16,756 nucleotides of DNA from DAOUAJ01 sp034433615 (GCA_034433615.1 DAOUAJ010000010.1:1-16756), one strand, 5' to 3'. Counted from the first letter of the stretch, positions 7,417-13,874 are shown. Translations and numbers: made by a program. Notes: generated from the letters alone by a model not told the origin.

Positions 7417-7459
7417 GGCAGGAGGCAGCTCGCGACCAAGCTCCTCGCCCTTTTGTTGT
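7417..7459 (+). terminator. Probable intrinsic terminator after the ATPase/winged-helix gene
   Basis: GGCAGGAG (7417-7424) can pair with CTCCTCGCC (7441-7449) with one bulged base and a 16-nt loop. The stem is followed by TTTTGTTGT (7451-7459). It starts directly after the TAA of the full-length frame rather than at the internal TAG, which suggests that the operon evolved with the longer protein. The stem is short, so this is moderately supported. Confidence 0.45.
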
Positions 7460-7602
7460 CAGGTTAGCGTCTGCTGCAGGTCATGCACTATTCCTCGACC
7501 GCGCGACGATGATGCTGATTGAGGCTAAGGGGCAGGGTCATCTGGCCCCGATACGGCGGGTTAAACATACCCGTGTGCAATCTGGTTAAGGAGGATAAAA
7601 CG
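7460..7602 (+). other. Leader region of the pspA-like gene with two small hairpins and a strong RBS
   Basis: About 140 nt without a gene. Two short inverted repeats can be seen: GGGGC/GCCCC (7529-7533 with 7545-7549) and CGGGT/ACCCG (7557-7561 with 7569-7573, 7-nt loop). AAGGAGG at 7588-7594 lies 8 nt before ATG 7603. I found no convincing -35/-10 pair, although the terminator upstream implies that a promoter should lie here. An in-frame extension upstream of 7603 exists, but the RBS and the family N-terminus argue against using it. Confidence 0.45.
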
Positions 7603-8283
7603 ATGGCTTCCTTATTGGAGAAAGTGGATACTCTGATCCGGGCAAACCTGCACGCGCTGGTGGATCGGGCGTTGAAGGCTAATTCGTTGGCAGTCGTTGA
7701 CCAGTACATCCGCCAGATCGAGGACAATCTGGAGGACCTGGAAGATGCGGCGGCGACCGTCGGCGGCCAGGTCAAGACGCTGAAGCGCAAAGTTGATGAA
7801 TACGCCGGGAAGACCGCTGAGCTGGACCGCAACATTGATCTCTTCCTGAAAGAAGGGCGCGAGGAGCTGGCGGTGGCGGCTCAGAGCAAGTTCAATTCTA
7901 CTCAACGCCTGCTGGAGAATTACCGTGAGCAGTTGACGCGCCAGGAGGCCGAGTACCAGAAGTTGCTGGATGCCAAGTTGAAGCTGGAGGCTCGGCTGAC
8001 GACCGTCAAGCAGGAACGGGATGAGTTGCGAGCCCTGCTGGACCTGGCCAAGTCCAAAGAGGTCACGGTGCAGGCGGTCAAGTCACTGGATGATCTGGTG
8101 GGTGCCGGTGATTCGGACATCGCACGGGTGGCGGAAGGCATCCGCGCCCGTCTGGACAAGGCGCAGGCCCAGGCTGAGATGGTCGCGCAGCGCCTAGACG
8201 CCCAGATGGACGAGGTGTTGGAGCGCCATACGCTGGACGCGCAGTTGGCAGAGCGCAAAAAGCGGCTGGGATTACAGCCATAG
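7603..8283 (+). CDS. PspA/IM30 (Vipp1) family envelope-stress protein
   Basis: A 226-residue protein, almost wholly charged coiled coil, close to the usual 220-230 residues of PspA. The family is an ESCRT-III relative that binds the inner face of the cytoplasmic membrane and stabilises damaged or stressed bilayers. The N-terminus KVDTLIRANLHALVDRAL aligns by eye with the PspA start (FADIVNANINALLEKA), followed by a second helix YIRQIEDNLEDLEDA and long heptad helices to about residue 150. A later amphipathic part, KSLDDLVGAGDSDIARVAEGI, and the end LAERKKRLGLQP follow. The EDP-type turn common after the first helix is replaced by ALKANS, so it is a divergent member. Start ATG 7603 has a strong RBS. 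The TAG stop is also the first three bases of a heptamer array. It heads the five-gene cluster to 13702. No PspB, PspC or PspF is nearby, so control is unknown. Confidence 0.85.
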   Translation: MASLLEKVDTLIRANLHALVDRALKANSLAVVDQYIRQIEDNLEDLEDAAATVGGQVKTLKRKVDEYAGKTAELDRNIDLFLKEGREELAVAAQSKFNSTQRLLENYREQLTRQEAEYQKLLDAKLKLEARLTTVKQERDELRALLDLAKSKEVTVQAVKSLDDLVGAGDSDIARVAEGIRARLDKAQAQAEMVAQRLDAQMDEVLERHTLDAQLAERKKRLGLQP

Positions 8284-8329
8284 CGGTCAGCTTTTAGCCA
8301 TTAGCTTTCAGCGATCAGCTTTCAGCTTC
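8281..8329 (+). repeat. Heptamer array B, left arm (reverse-complement AGCTGAT-type units)
   Basis: Seven uninterrupted heptads start at 8281, 8288, 8295, 8302, 8309, 8316 and 8323; each has the core AGC at positions 2-4 (for example CAGCTTT and TAGCCAT). The first heptad contains the stop codon of the pspA-like gene. The right arm, in the opposite orientation, lies at 8516-8564, separated by a 186-nt insert. Confidence 0.85.
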
Positions 8330-8353
8330 TGGCTGATCTCATCATGGTCGCTG

Positions 8354-8470
8354 TGTCATTCTGAGCGACTCCCTGGCCTGACCAGCGGCTCAGGGCAGGC
8401 TGCGAGCGGGGAATCTGCTCTCTTGGAAAGTGAGAGAGGCTTCGCTCCGCAGCCTGCTCTGACGGTCAGG
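8354..8470 (+). repeat. Palindromic interspersed element lying between the two arms of heptamer array B
   Basis: The insert begins with TGTCATTCTGAGCG (8354-8367) and later has GCGAGCGGGGAATCT (8402-8416). Together these resemble a 'GTCATTCTGAGCG...GAATCT' intergenic repeat that I have seen in many bacterial genomes; this is recognition, not a search. An imperfect inverted repeat joins 8377-8408 to 8443-8470: both arms share CCTGACC, then GCAGGCTGCG, with small gaps. A small GAGAG/CTCTC hairpin lies at the tip. No transposase gene is present, so at most it is a non-autonomous element. Confidence 0.55.
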
Positions 8471-8515
8471 CAGCATGGCATTTTCATTCATGGTTGTGCC
8501 TGCGAGGACATGGAT

Positions 8516-8564
8516 GGCTGATTGCTAACGGCTGATTGCTGACGGCTAATTGCCAGGAGCTGTT
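8516..8564 (+). repeat. Heptamer array B, right arm (AGCTGAT-type units), running into the RBS of the next gene
   Basis: Seven contiguous heptads run from 8516 to 8564, most with core GCT at positions 2-4 (GGCTGAT twice, TGCTAAC, TGCTGAC, GGCTAAT, then more degenerate ones). They are the reverse complement type of the left arm. The sixth and seventh heptads contain the AGGAG (8555-8559) that serves ATG 8566, so the repeat contributes the ribosome-binding site. Confidence 0.8.
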
Positions 8565-8565
8565 C

Positions 8566-9810
8566 ATGAACCGGACGCGCATCATCTTCTTTGCCGTCGT
8601 GTTATTGGCGTTGGCCATTGTGGGAGCATCGCTGGCGTGGCGAGCGCTCAACCAGCCACAGCCGTTGACGGTGACACCGCGCGGCCCTATCCAGGTACGG
8701 ATCATCACCGCGCTGCCGGTGGAGCCGTGGGTGCGCGCGGCAGCCCAACAGTTCGACGCGGAAAAGCACAAACTGGAGGGAGAGCTTATCCAGGTGGAAG
8801 TGATCGCCATGGATGGGCTCTCCGCACTGGGCAAGTGGGATCGGGACGAGTTTGGTGTGTTGGGCGAGCGCACACCAGACGAGTTAAGCGCAGCCGAGAA
8901 GGAGCGGCTGGCCCGCTTTCCCACCGTGTGGATCCCCGACTCTCGCTATCTGGTTGAGCTGGCCAACGCCGGGTACAAAGAGCGGCTGGGACGCGATGTC
9001 TTCCTGACCGACGGCGAGTATCGGGCGCGCCCCATCGCCATCTCTTTGTTCGCTTGGGGCATCTATGAAAGCCGGGCGCAGGTCCTGCAGGCGCGCTTCG
9101 GCGAAATCAACTGGAAAACGATCCACGACGCGGCGATTACCAGAGGCGGCTGGCCGGAGTTGGGAGGCAACCCCGAGTGGGGCTTCTTCAAGTTGGTGGT
9201 GCCTAACCCGCGCAAAAACGTGGGTGGGCTGGCCGCCATGATCGCCGCCGCTGGCGAGTATTACGAGCGCCCAGACATCTCAACGGCCGACGTGACCAAC
9301 CCCGACTTCCAACGCTGGCTGGCCGAGTTAATGGGAGCAGTGACCGACGTCAGCGGTGGCAGCGCCTATACCGCCGAGGACTTTGCCCTCTTCGGCTATT
9401 CCGTGGGCGATGGCGGCCAGCTCCTGGAGAGTGACCTGCTCACCAATATGGCCGGTATCCAGACACGCTGGGCTGATCCGCTGCGCATCTATTACCCCAG
9501 GTATGTGACGTGGTTTGACTTCCCCTTCACGGTCTGGATGGGACCGGAAACCACTGCTTTGGAAAAGAACGCGGCCCTGGAGTTCGAGCGTTACCTTCTC
9601 TCGCCGGAGGTACAGCGTCAGGCTGTGACGTACGGGCTGCGCCCGGCCAGCCCGGAGGTACCCGTCATCGGAGAGGACAGCCTGTTCGTTCGCTACGAGG
9701 CGCAAGGGGTGCGCTCGGTGGTCCCCCGCACAGAGGCCATGCGCTCCCCTGATCGGGAAGTGTTGCTGGCGCTCTTGCGCTGGTTTGATCTGAACGTAGC
9801 GCAGAGGTAA
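8566..9810 (+). CDS. Membrane-anchored extracellular solute-binding-like protein (type 2 periplasmic-binding fold)
   Basis: A 414-residue protein. Start ATG 8566 has AGGAG at 8555-8559, spacing 6; an in-frame TTG at 8536 lies inside the repeat array and is rejected. Residues 1-5 (MNRTR) and a hydrophobic stretch 6-27 form an uncleaved-looking signal anchor with no lipobox cysteine. The rest is a two-lobed binding-protein-like sequence: VRIITALPVEPWVRAAAQQF at the start of lobe 1, PTVWIPDSRYLVELANAG, RPIAISLFAWGIYES, and FERYLLSPEVQRQAVTYGLR near the end, as in the bacterial SBP_bac_11 type. It is a paralogue of the N-terminal part of the next protein (compare FREFLLSPEVQKQVLAAGYR). No transporter subunits lie nearby, so sensing or scaffolding is as likely as uptake. 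The ligand is unknown. Confidence 0.8.
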   Translation: MNRTRIIFFAVVLLALAIVGASLAWRALNQPQPLTVTPRGPIQVRIITALPVEPWVRAAAQQFDAEKHKLEGELIQVEVIAMDGLSALGKWDRDEFGVLGERTPDELSAAEKERLARFPTVWIPDSRYLVELANAGYKERLGRDVFLTDGEYRARPIAISLFAWGIYESRAQVLQARFGEINWKTIHDAAITRGGWPELGGNPEWGFFKLVVPNPRKNVGGLAAMIAAAGEYYERPDISTADVTNPDFQRWLAELMGAVTDVSGGSAYTAEDFALFGYSVGDGGQLLESDLLTNMAGIQTRWADPLRIYYPRYVTWFDFPFTVWMGPETTALEKNAALEFERYLLSPEVQRQAVTYGLRPASPEVPVIGEDSLFVRYEAQGVRSVVPRTEAMRSPDREVLLALLRWFDLNVAQR

Positions 9811-9814
9811 GCCC

Positions 9815-11575
9815 ATGACCCGCCGCGCGCGCAGTCTCCGATCTTCAGTCGTAGGTCGCCGATCGTCGCGCAACCTGCTCATCATCCTGCTGGCTACAGG
9901 CGTCTTGCTCCTGGCCTGTTGTGCGCTCGCCATCGGCTTATGGTTTGTGAGCCGGGAGGCCCCTGCCGTTTCCCCTGGGCCTGCGGCAAGGGCAGGCACG
10001 ACGGCCGCGGTGCGCGATCCTCGCACGGCTGTGCTGACGGTGGCAGTCTCGCCGGAGAAGCAGGCCCTTTTCGAGACATTGGTCAGGCAGTTTAACGAGC
10101 AGCGGCAACGCACACCTGATGGGAAGGTCATGTCGGTCCAGGTTCAGGTCATGGACCCGCAGGCGATGGTCGAGGCGGCGCTGGCGCAACCTGCTTTCCA
10201 GGCCCTCACCCCCGATTCATCGCTGTGGCTCGATCAGCTTGACCGGGCCTATGCGGCTCAGGTGGGCGAGGGGGAGACCATCGCGCCGCGCCTGGTGGCA
10301 GACACGGTGCGTTACGCCGTCAGCCCTATCGTCATCGCCGCCTGGGAGCCGGTGGCCCGCGATCTCGGTTGGCCGGAGCGGACAGTGGGATGGCGAGACA
10401 TCCAGCGCAAGGTCCAGACCGATGCGGCGTTCAAATGGAACCACGCCTCCACCAGCCACGCCAGCGGCCTGCTGGCCACCCTGGCTGAGTTCTACGCCGG
10501 CGCCGACAAGGTGCGTGACCTCACCATCGAGGACGTACAGGCCCAGGCGACGTTAGACTACGTGGCCGCCATTGAGCGTACCGTCCGCTACTATGGCGAG
10601 GGGGAGCTGGCCGTGCTGGAGCGGGCCCGCGCTGAGGGACGACGCTACCTGGATGCCTTCGTCATCCAGGAACAACTGGTCGTGCAATTTAACCTGGGAA
10701 AGCCACGCGAGCGGCTGGTGGCCATTTACCCAGCCGAGGGCACGCTGTGGGCCGATCATCCCCTGGCCCTGCTGGAGCGGCCAGAGCCCACGGCCAACCA
10801 GCGTCGCACCTTCCAGGCGTTTCGAGAATTTTTGCTCTCGCCCGAAGTGCAGAAGCAAGTGCTGGCAGCGGGGTACCGCCCGGCCGATTTGAGCATGCCG
10901 CTGGACGCTCCAGACTCGCCGCTGACGGCGGCCAATGGAGTGAACCCAGCACAGCCACATACTACACTCCAGGTCCCCGGCCCGGCCGTGGTGGACGTGG
11001 TACGCAATGTCTGGTGGTACACGAAACGGCATACCAACGTCTTCCTGATCGTGGACACCTCGGGCAGCATGGCGGGGGAGAAGCTGGAGGCCGCCCGACA
11101 GGCGCTGCGGGTTTTCCTCGATCAGATTCAAGGCGACCTGGAGCGGGTAGGGTTGATCGAGTTTTCCAGTCGGGTCAACAATGTGGAGCCGCTGGCCGAG
11201 TTAGGCCAGAACCGCAGCCAACTCCAGGAGCGGATTGATCGGCTGGAGGCTAGGGGGAACACCGCCCTGCTGGACGCGGTGCGCACTGCCTATGTTCGCC
11301 TGCATCGTCTGAACGACGTTGAACGGATCAACGCCATCGTAGTGATGACCGACGGCCGCGAGAACGCGTCCGATGTCAGCCTGGACGACCTGACGGCCGA
11401 GATTGAGCGCGGCAATCGGGAGGGGCCGCCGGTGGTGATCTTCGCCATCGCCTATGGCAAAGATGCCGATTATGAAGTGCTGCAGGCGTTGGCCAATGCC
11501 TCGGGCGGCCAGGTTCGCCAGGGCGACCTGGAGACCATCCGCCAACTCTACAAGATTCTGTCGAGCTACTTCTGA
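9815..11575 (+). CDS. Membrane-anchored fusion of a solute-binding-like domain with a von Willebrand factor A domain
   Basis: A 586-residue protein starting at ATG 9815, 4 nt after the previous stop, with AGAGG at 9803-9807. Residues 1-19 are Arg/Ser-rich and partly encoded by a heptamer repeat; 21-44 form a transmembrane anchor (a CC pair lies inside it, but hydrophobic residues continue, so a lipobox is doubtful). Residues about 72-360 are the SBP_bac_11-like part, with SLWLDQL, YAVSPIVIAAWEPVA and FLLSPEVQKQVLAAGYRPAD. A linker leads to a vWA domain from about residue 408: the MIDAS is complete, with D414-x-S416-x-S418 (DTSGS), T483 (in GNTALL) and D513 (in MTDGREN). vWA domains bind partner proteins through a metal ion, so this could present a ligand-dependent docking surface outside the membrane. 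The partner is not identified; the upstream paralogue is an obvious candidate. Confidence 0.87.
   Translation: MTRRARSLRSSVVGRRSSRNLLIILLATGVLLLACCALAIGLWFVSREAPAVSPGPAARAGTTAAVRDPRTAVLTVAVSPEKQALFETLVRQFNEQRQRTPDGKVMSVQVQVMDPQAMVEAALAQPAFQALTPDSSLWLDQLDRAYAAQVGEGETIAPRLVADTVRYAVSPIVIAAWEPVARDLGWPERTVGWRDIQRKVQTDAAFKWNHASTSHASGLLATLAEFYAGADKVRDLTIEDVQAQATLDYVAAIERTVRYYGEGELAVLERARAEGRRYLDAFVIQEQLVVQFNLGKPRERLVAIYPAEGTLWADHPLALLERPEPTANQRRTFQAFREFLLSPEVQKQVLAAGYRPADLSMPLDAPDSPLTAANGVNPAQPHTTLQVPGPAVVDVVRNVWWYTKRHTNVFLIVDTSGSMAGEKLEAARQALRVFLDQIQGDLERVGLIEFSSRVNNVEPLAELGQNRSQLQERIDRLEARGNTALLDAVRTAYVRLHRLNDVERINAIVVMTDGRENASDVSLDDLTAEIERGNREGPPVVIFAIAYGKDADYEVLQALANASGGQVRQGDLETIRQLYKILSSYF
9832..9866 (+). 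repeat. Heptamer array E inside the N-terminal codons of the SBP-vWA gene
   Basis: Five heptads start at 9832, 9839, 9846, 9853 and 9860; all have TC at positions 4-5 (for example CAGTCGT and AGGTCGC). The array is translated and gives the Ser/Val/Arg-rich segment SLRSSVVGRRSS ahead of the transmembrane helix. Unlike the other arrays, it lies just after a start codon rather than in a spacer, and has no opposing arm. Confidence 0.6.
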
Positions 11576-11578
11576 CCT

Positions 11579-11663
11579 CAGCGCTTAGCTTTCAGCAGTC
11601 AGTTTACGGCTGATGGCTGATAGCTGAAAGCTGATGGCTGATAGCTAATAGCTGATAGCTGAC
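11579..11663 (+). repeat. Heptamer array C (AGCTGAT units), inverted arms, reaching the next start codon
   Basis: Four heptads in reverse-complement orientation start at 11579, 11586, 11593 and 11600. Eight heptads in forward orientation start at 11608, 11615, 11622, 11629, 11636, 11643, 11650 and 11657 (GGCTGAT or AGCTGAT with one-base variants). The array starts 3 nt after the TGA stop of the SBP-vWA gene and ends one base before ATG 11665. The left arm can pair with several registers of the right arm. Confidence 0.9.
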
Positions 11664-11664
11664 T

Positions 11665-12474
11665 ATGAGCCCTGAGAGCGCACGCAAGCAAATCGAGCGA
11701 CGAGCACGCCAGGCCATCGTGCAGTACGCCCTTTTCCGGTGGGAGAGCGCGGTGGTGATTGCCGGTGCCATCCTGTTGTCCTTCTTTGTGCCGCAGCCGT
11801 TTCCCGGCTGGCCGGCCTGGGGCTGGGCAGCGCTGGCCGTGGTGGCCGAACTGCTCATCGTCTACACCAGCCTGACGGACCCAGAGACCAATGCCCGCGT
11901 CGTGGCCGATCTGTTCCGCCAGCAGTTCAGCCCGCGCGAGGTCCGTGACAAACGGCTGCGGGAGCAGGTCGAGCAGGCGCTGAGCTACCACGAACGGGTG
12001 GAACGGTTGGTACAGCAGCAACGGGGCGGGGTGCTGCGCGACCGCCTGGCGGACACCACTGCGCAGTTAGGCGACTGGTTGGGAAGCATCTTCCAACTGG
12101 CTCGCAAGTTGGACGCCTACCAGGCCGATACCATTATTCACCGTGACCGGGCGGCGGTGCCGGAAGACATTCGCCGACTGCGTGCCCGTCTACAGGCTGA
12201 GGACGATCCGGGCGTGCGTGCCCAACTGGAGGCAGCGCTGGCTGGCCGTGAAGCGCAATGGCAGAGCCTGGAGGCGCTGGACAATACCATGGACCGGGCG
12301 CGCTACCAGCTTGAGTCTACCATCTCAGCCCTGGGCACCATTTACTCTCAGATTCAGCTCATCGGCGCTCGTGACGTGGACAGCGATCGTGCCCAACGAT
12401 TGCGCCAGGACATCGCCGACCAGGTGACCGCGCTGCAGGACATCGTGCAGGCCATCAACGAGGTGTACAGATAG
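11665..12474 (+). CDS. Two-helix membrane protein with a long charged helical C-terminus, unknown function
   Basis: A 269-residue protein of no recognised family. After a basic N-terminus (residues 1-26, rich in Arg/Lys), two hydrophobic segments at about 27-42 and 51-70 flank a Pro/Trp-rich turn (FVPQPFPGWPAWGW). The remaining 200 residues are hydrophilic, rich in Glu, Arg, Gln and Ala with heptad-like spacing, and probably helical and cytoplasmic: RVVADLFRQQFSPREVRDKR, VERLVQQQRGGVLRDRL and a C-terminal LRQDIADQVTALQDIVQAI. Helical tails like this suit binding to PspA-type coiled coils or TelA-like partners; that is inference from context only. No Shine-Dalgarno precedes ATG 11665 because the heptamer array runs up to the codon. 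Its TAG stop overlaps the start of the next array. It lies inside the pspA-like cluster on the same strand. Confidence 0.75.
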   Translation: MSPESARKQIERRARQAIVQYALFRWESAVVIAGAILLSFFVPQPFPGWPAWGWAALAVVAELLIVYTSLTDPETNARVVADLFRQQFSPREVRDKRLREQVEQALSYHERVERLVQQQRGGVLRDRLADTTAQLGDWLGSIFQLARKLDAYQADTIIHRDRAAVPEDIRRLRARLQAEDDPGVRAQLEAALAGREAQWQSLEALDNTMDRARYQLESTISALGTIYSQIQLIGARDVDSDRAQRLRQDIADQVTALQDIVQAINEVYR

Positions 12475-12561
12475 CGAATAGCGAATCAGCGAATGGCGAA
12501 GAGGCCAACTCTCGCTATTCGCTATTCGCAATTTGCTATTTGCTATTCGCAGATTCGCAGA
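12473..12561 (+). repeat. Heptamer array D (unit AGCGAAT), inverted arms around an 8-nt loop
   Basis: Four forward heptads (12473, 12480, 12488, 12495; one extra base after the second) are followed by a short loop and seven reverse-complement heptads (12512, 12519, 12526, 12533, 12540, 12547, 12555; TCGCTAT with variants). The first heptad begins inside the TAG stop (12472-12474) of the upstream gene. The arms can form a hairpin. The downstream RBS (about 12569-12575) lies just after the array. Confidence 0.9.
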
Positions 12562-12580
12562 TTGGCATGGGGGAGAGTTC

Positions 12581-13702
12581 ATGCGTCGCATCCTGGCATT
12601 CGTGTTGTTAATCAGTTTGTTGCTTGCGGGCTGTGCGGGCCGGCCCAAGGGTGAGGTGACCGTCTACGTGGCCGCGCCGTTGTCCGGCTTTCAGGCCAAT
12701 GGAGGCCAGACGGTGGTCGGGGGTGTGCGTCTGGCCGCCGAGGAGATCAACCGCGCGGGTGGGCTGCTGGGTTACCGGATCAAAGTCATCGCACTGGACG
12801 ATGAGTCTGACTCCGATGTGGCGGTGAAGGTGGCGGAACAGATTCGCCAGGCTGTGGAGGGCGGCGAGCGCGTTCTGGGCGTCATCGGCCATTACAACAG
12901 CGGCCAGACGCTGGCCGCGATGGAGGTGTACAAGGACCTGCCCGTCGTCATCATCACACCTACGGCATCGGAGGTCTCACTGACCCGGCGTGGGTACCGT
13001 AACTTCTTCCGGGTCAATGCCAACGACGCTGTGCAAGCGCGCGTGGACGCGACGTTCCTGGTGCAAAAGTTGGGCGCACAGCGCATCGCAGTCGTTCACA
13101 ACGATACTGAATACGGCGTTGGGCTGGGCAAGCTGATCGCGGAGGAGATCGCCCGGCTGGGCGCGCAGGTGGCGATTACCATGCAGGTCGCCGAGGGTCA
13201 ATCGCAGTATGCCGACGAGGTGGCCCGCATCCAAGCGGCCAACCCTGACGCTATTTTTTACGCCGGCTACGAGATCGAGGCGCCATATCTACGGGCGGCA
13301 CTGGTGCGAGCCGGCGTGGCCGCGCCCATGCTGGCCAGTGATGGCGCGTTCCTGTCGGCCACCATTGATGAGTCGGATGGCACAGCCGAGGGGATGTACG
13401 TCAGCTCCTTCGCGCCCAGCCCGGCGACCGCCGTGGACGAACGATGGGTGAAGGCGTATCAGGCGGTAGAGTACCGCAACCCGGACACCTACTCGATCAA
13501 CGGTTACGCGGCCATGACAGTGCTGGCGGAGGCGGCCAGGCGCGCTAGCAGCATCGCGGGCGAACGCCTAGCACAAGCTCTGCGCGACGTGCAGGCTGAC
13601 ACCGTAATCGGTCCGATAAGCTACGATGAGAACGGCGACCTGCGCGACCCCAGGGTGTTTATTTTCCAGGTCAAGGGTGGAGAGTTCGTGCAAGTACAGT
13701 GA
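12581..13702 (+). CDS. Branched-chain-amino-acid-type ABC substrate-binding lipoprotein (Peripla_BP_6 family), orphan
   Basis: A 373-residue lipoprotein. ATG 12581 follows a GGGGGAGAG RBS; an in-frame TTG at 12533 lies in the repeat array and is not used. The signal is MRRILAFVLLISLLLAGC, with lipobox LAGC and Cys18 as the lipidated residue. The mature part is a type 1 periplasmic-binding fold like LivJ: VYVAAPLSGFQANGGQTVVG, VRLAAEEINRAGGLLGY, LGVIGHYNSGQTLAAMEVY, VVIITPTASEVSLTRRGY, FRVNANDAVQARVDATFL, VVHNDTEYGVGLGKL and SYDENGDLRDPRVFIFQVKGG. Such proteins usually bring branched-chain amino acids, amides or urea to LivHMGF transporters, but no liv permease or ATPase is in the window. As the third binding-protein-like gene of the cluster, it may act as a ligand sensor or use a distant transporter. 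Confidence 0.92.
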   Translation: MRRILAFVLLISLLLAGCAGRPKGEVTVYVAAPLSGFQANGGQTVVGGVRLAAEEINRAGGLLGYRIKVIALDDESDSDVAVKVAEQIRQAVEGGERVLGVIGHYNSGQTLAAMEVYKDLPVVIITPTASEVSLTRRGYRNFFRVNANDAVQARVDATFLVQKLGAQRIAVVHNDTEYGVGLGKLIAEEIARLGAQVAITMQVAEGQSQYADEVARIQAANPDAIFYAGYEIEAPYLRAALVRAGVAAPMLASDGAFLSATIDESDGTAEGMYVSSFAPSPATAVDERWVKAYQAVEYRNPDTYSINGYAAMTVLAEAARRASSIAGERLAQALRDVQADTVIGPISYDENGDLRDPRVFIFQVKGGEFVQVQ

Positions 13703-13719
13703 CCGTCGTGTTTACATAG

Positions 13720-13874
13720 GCCCTGGCTGAGCATGGCCCCTACTCTGGGGCCGGTGGCTGCACTCCCAGGCCGAGGAATCCCAGCCCGGCTGCTTCCAGG
13801 ATGGCGGTGCCGCCCCCTAGCGTCGCCTGAGCCAGCAGGGGGATCAGACAGCCGGGCAGGATGTGACGCCACTC
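13720..13874 (-). pseudogene. Remnant of a DppC/OppC-type peptide ABC permease
   Basis: On the minus strand from 13874 leftward, a 44-residue frame reads EWRHILPGCLIPLL, AQATLGGGTAILEAAGLG, then FLGLGVQPPAPE before a TAG at 13742-13740. This is the conserved C-terminal core of dipeptide and oligopeptide permeases (HILPN...FLGLGVQPPxPEWGAML). The missing Trp-Gly is replaced by a stop plus a shift, and GAMLSQG continues in another frame to about 13720. Everything upstream in the gene and the last membrane helix are gone. It is a non-functional fragment in opposite orientation to its neighbours. Confidence 0.75.

Noticed and set aside
8354..8470. Small RNA gene or attenuator between pspA-like and SBP genes
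   Set aside because: The long imperfect palindrome fits an interspersed repeat better, and no promoter or T-tract terminator accompanies it.
9815..9960. SBP-vWA protein as a lipoprotein with lipobox LLAC
   Set aside because: A 20-residue Arg-rich leader precedes it and the hydrophobic run continues past the cysteines, which suits a transmembrane anchor.
11579..12561. Short repeats between genes considered as a CRISPR array
   Set aside because: Units are 7 nt, contiguous and without spacers, and no cas gene is present.
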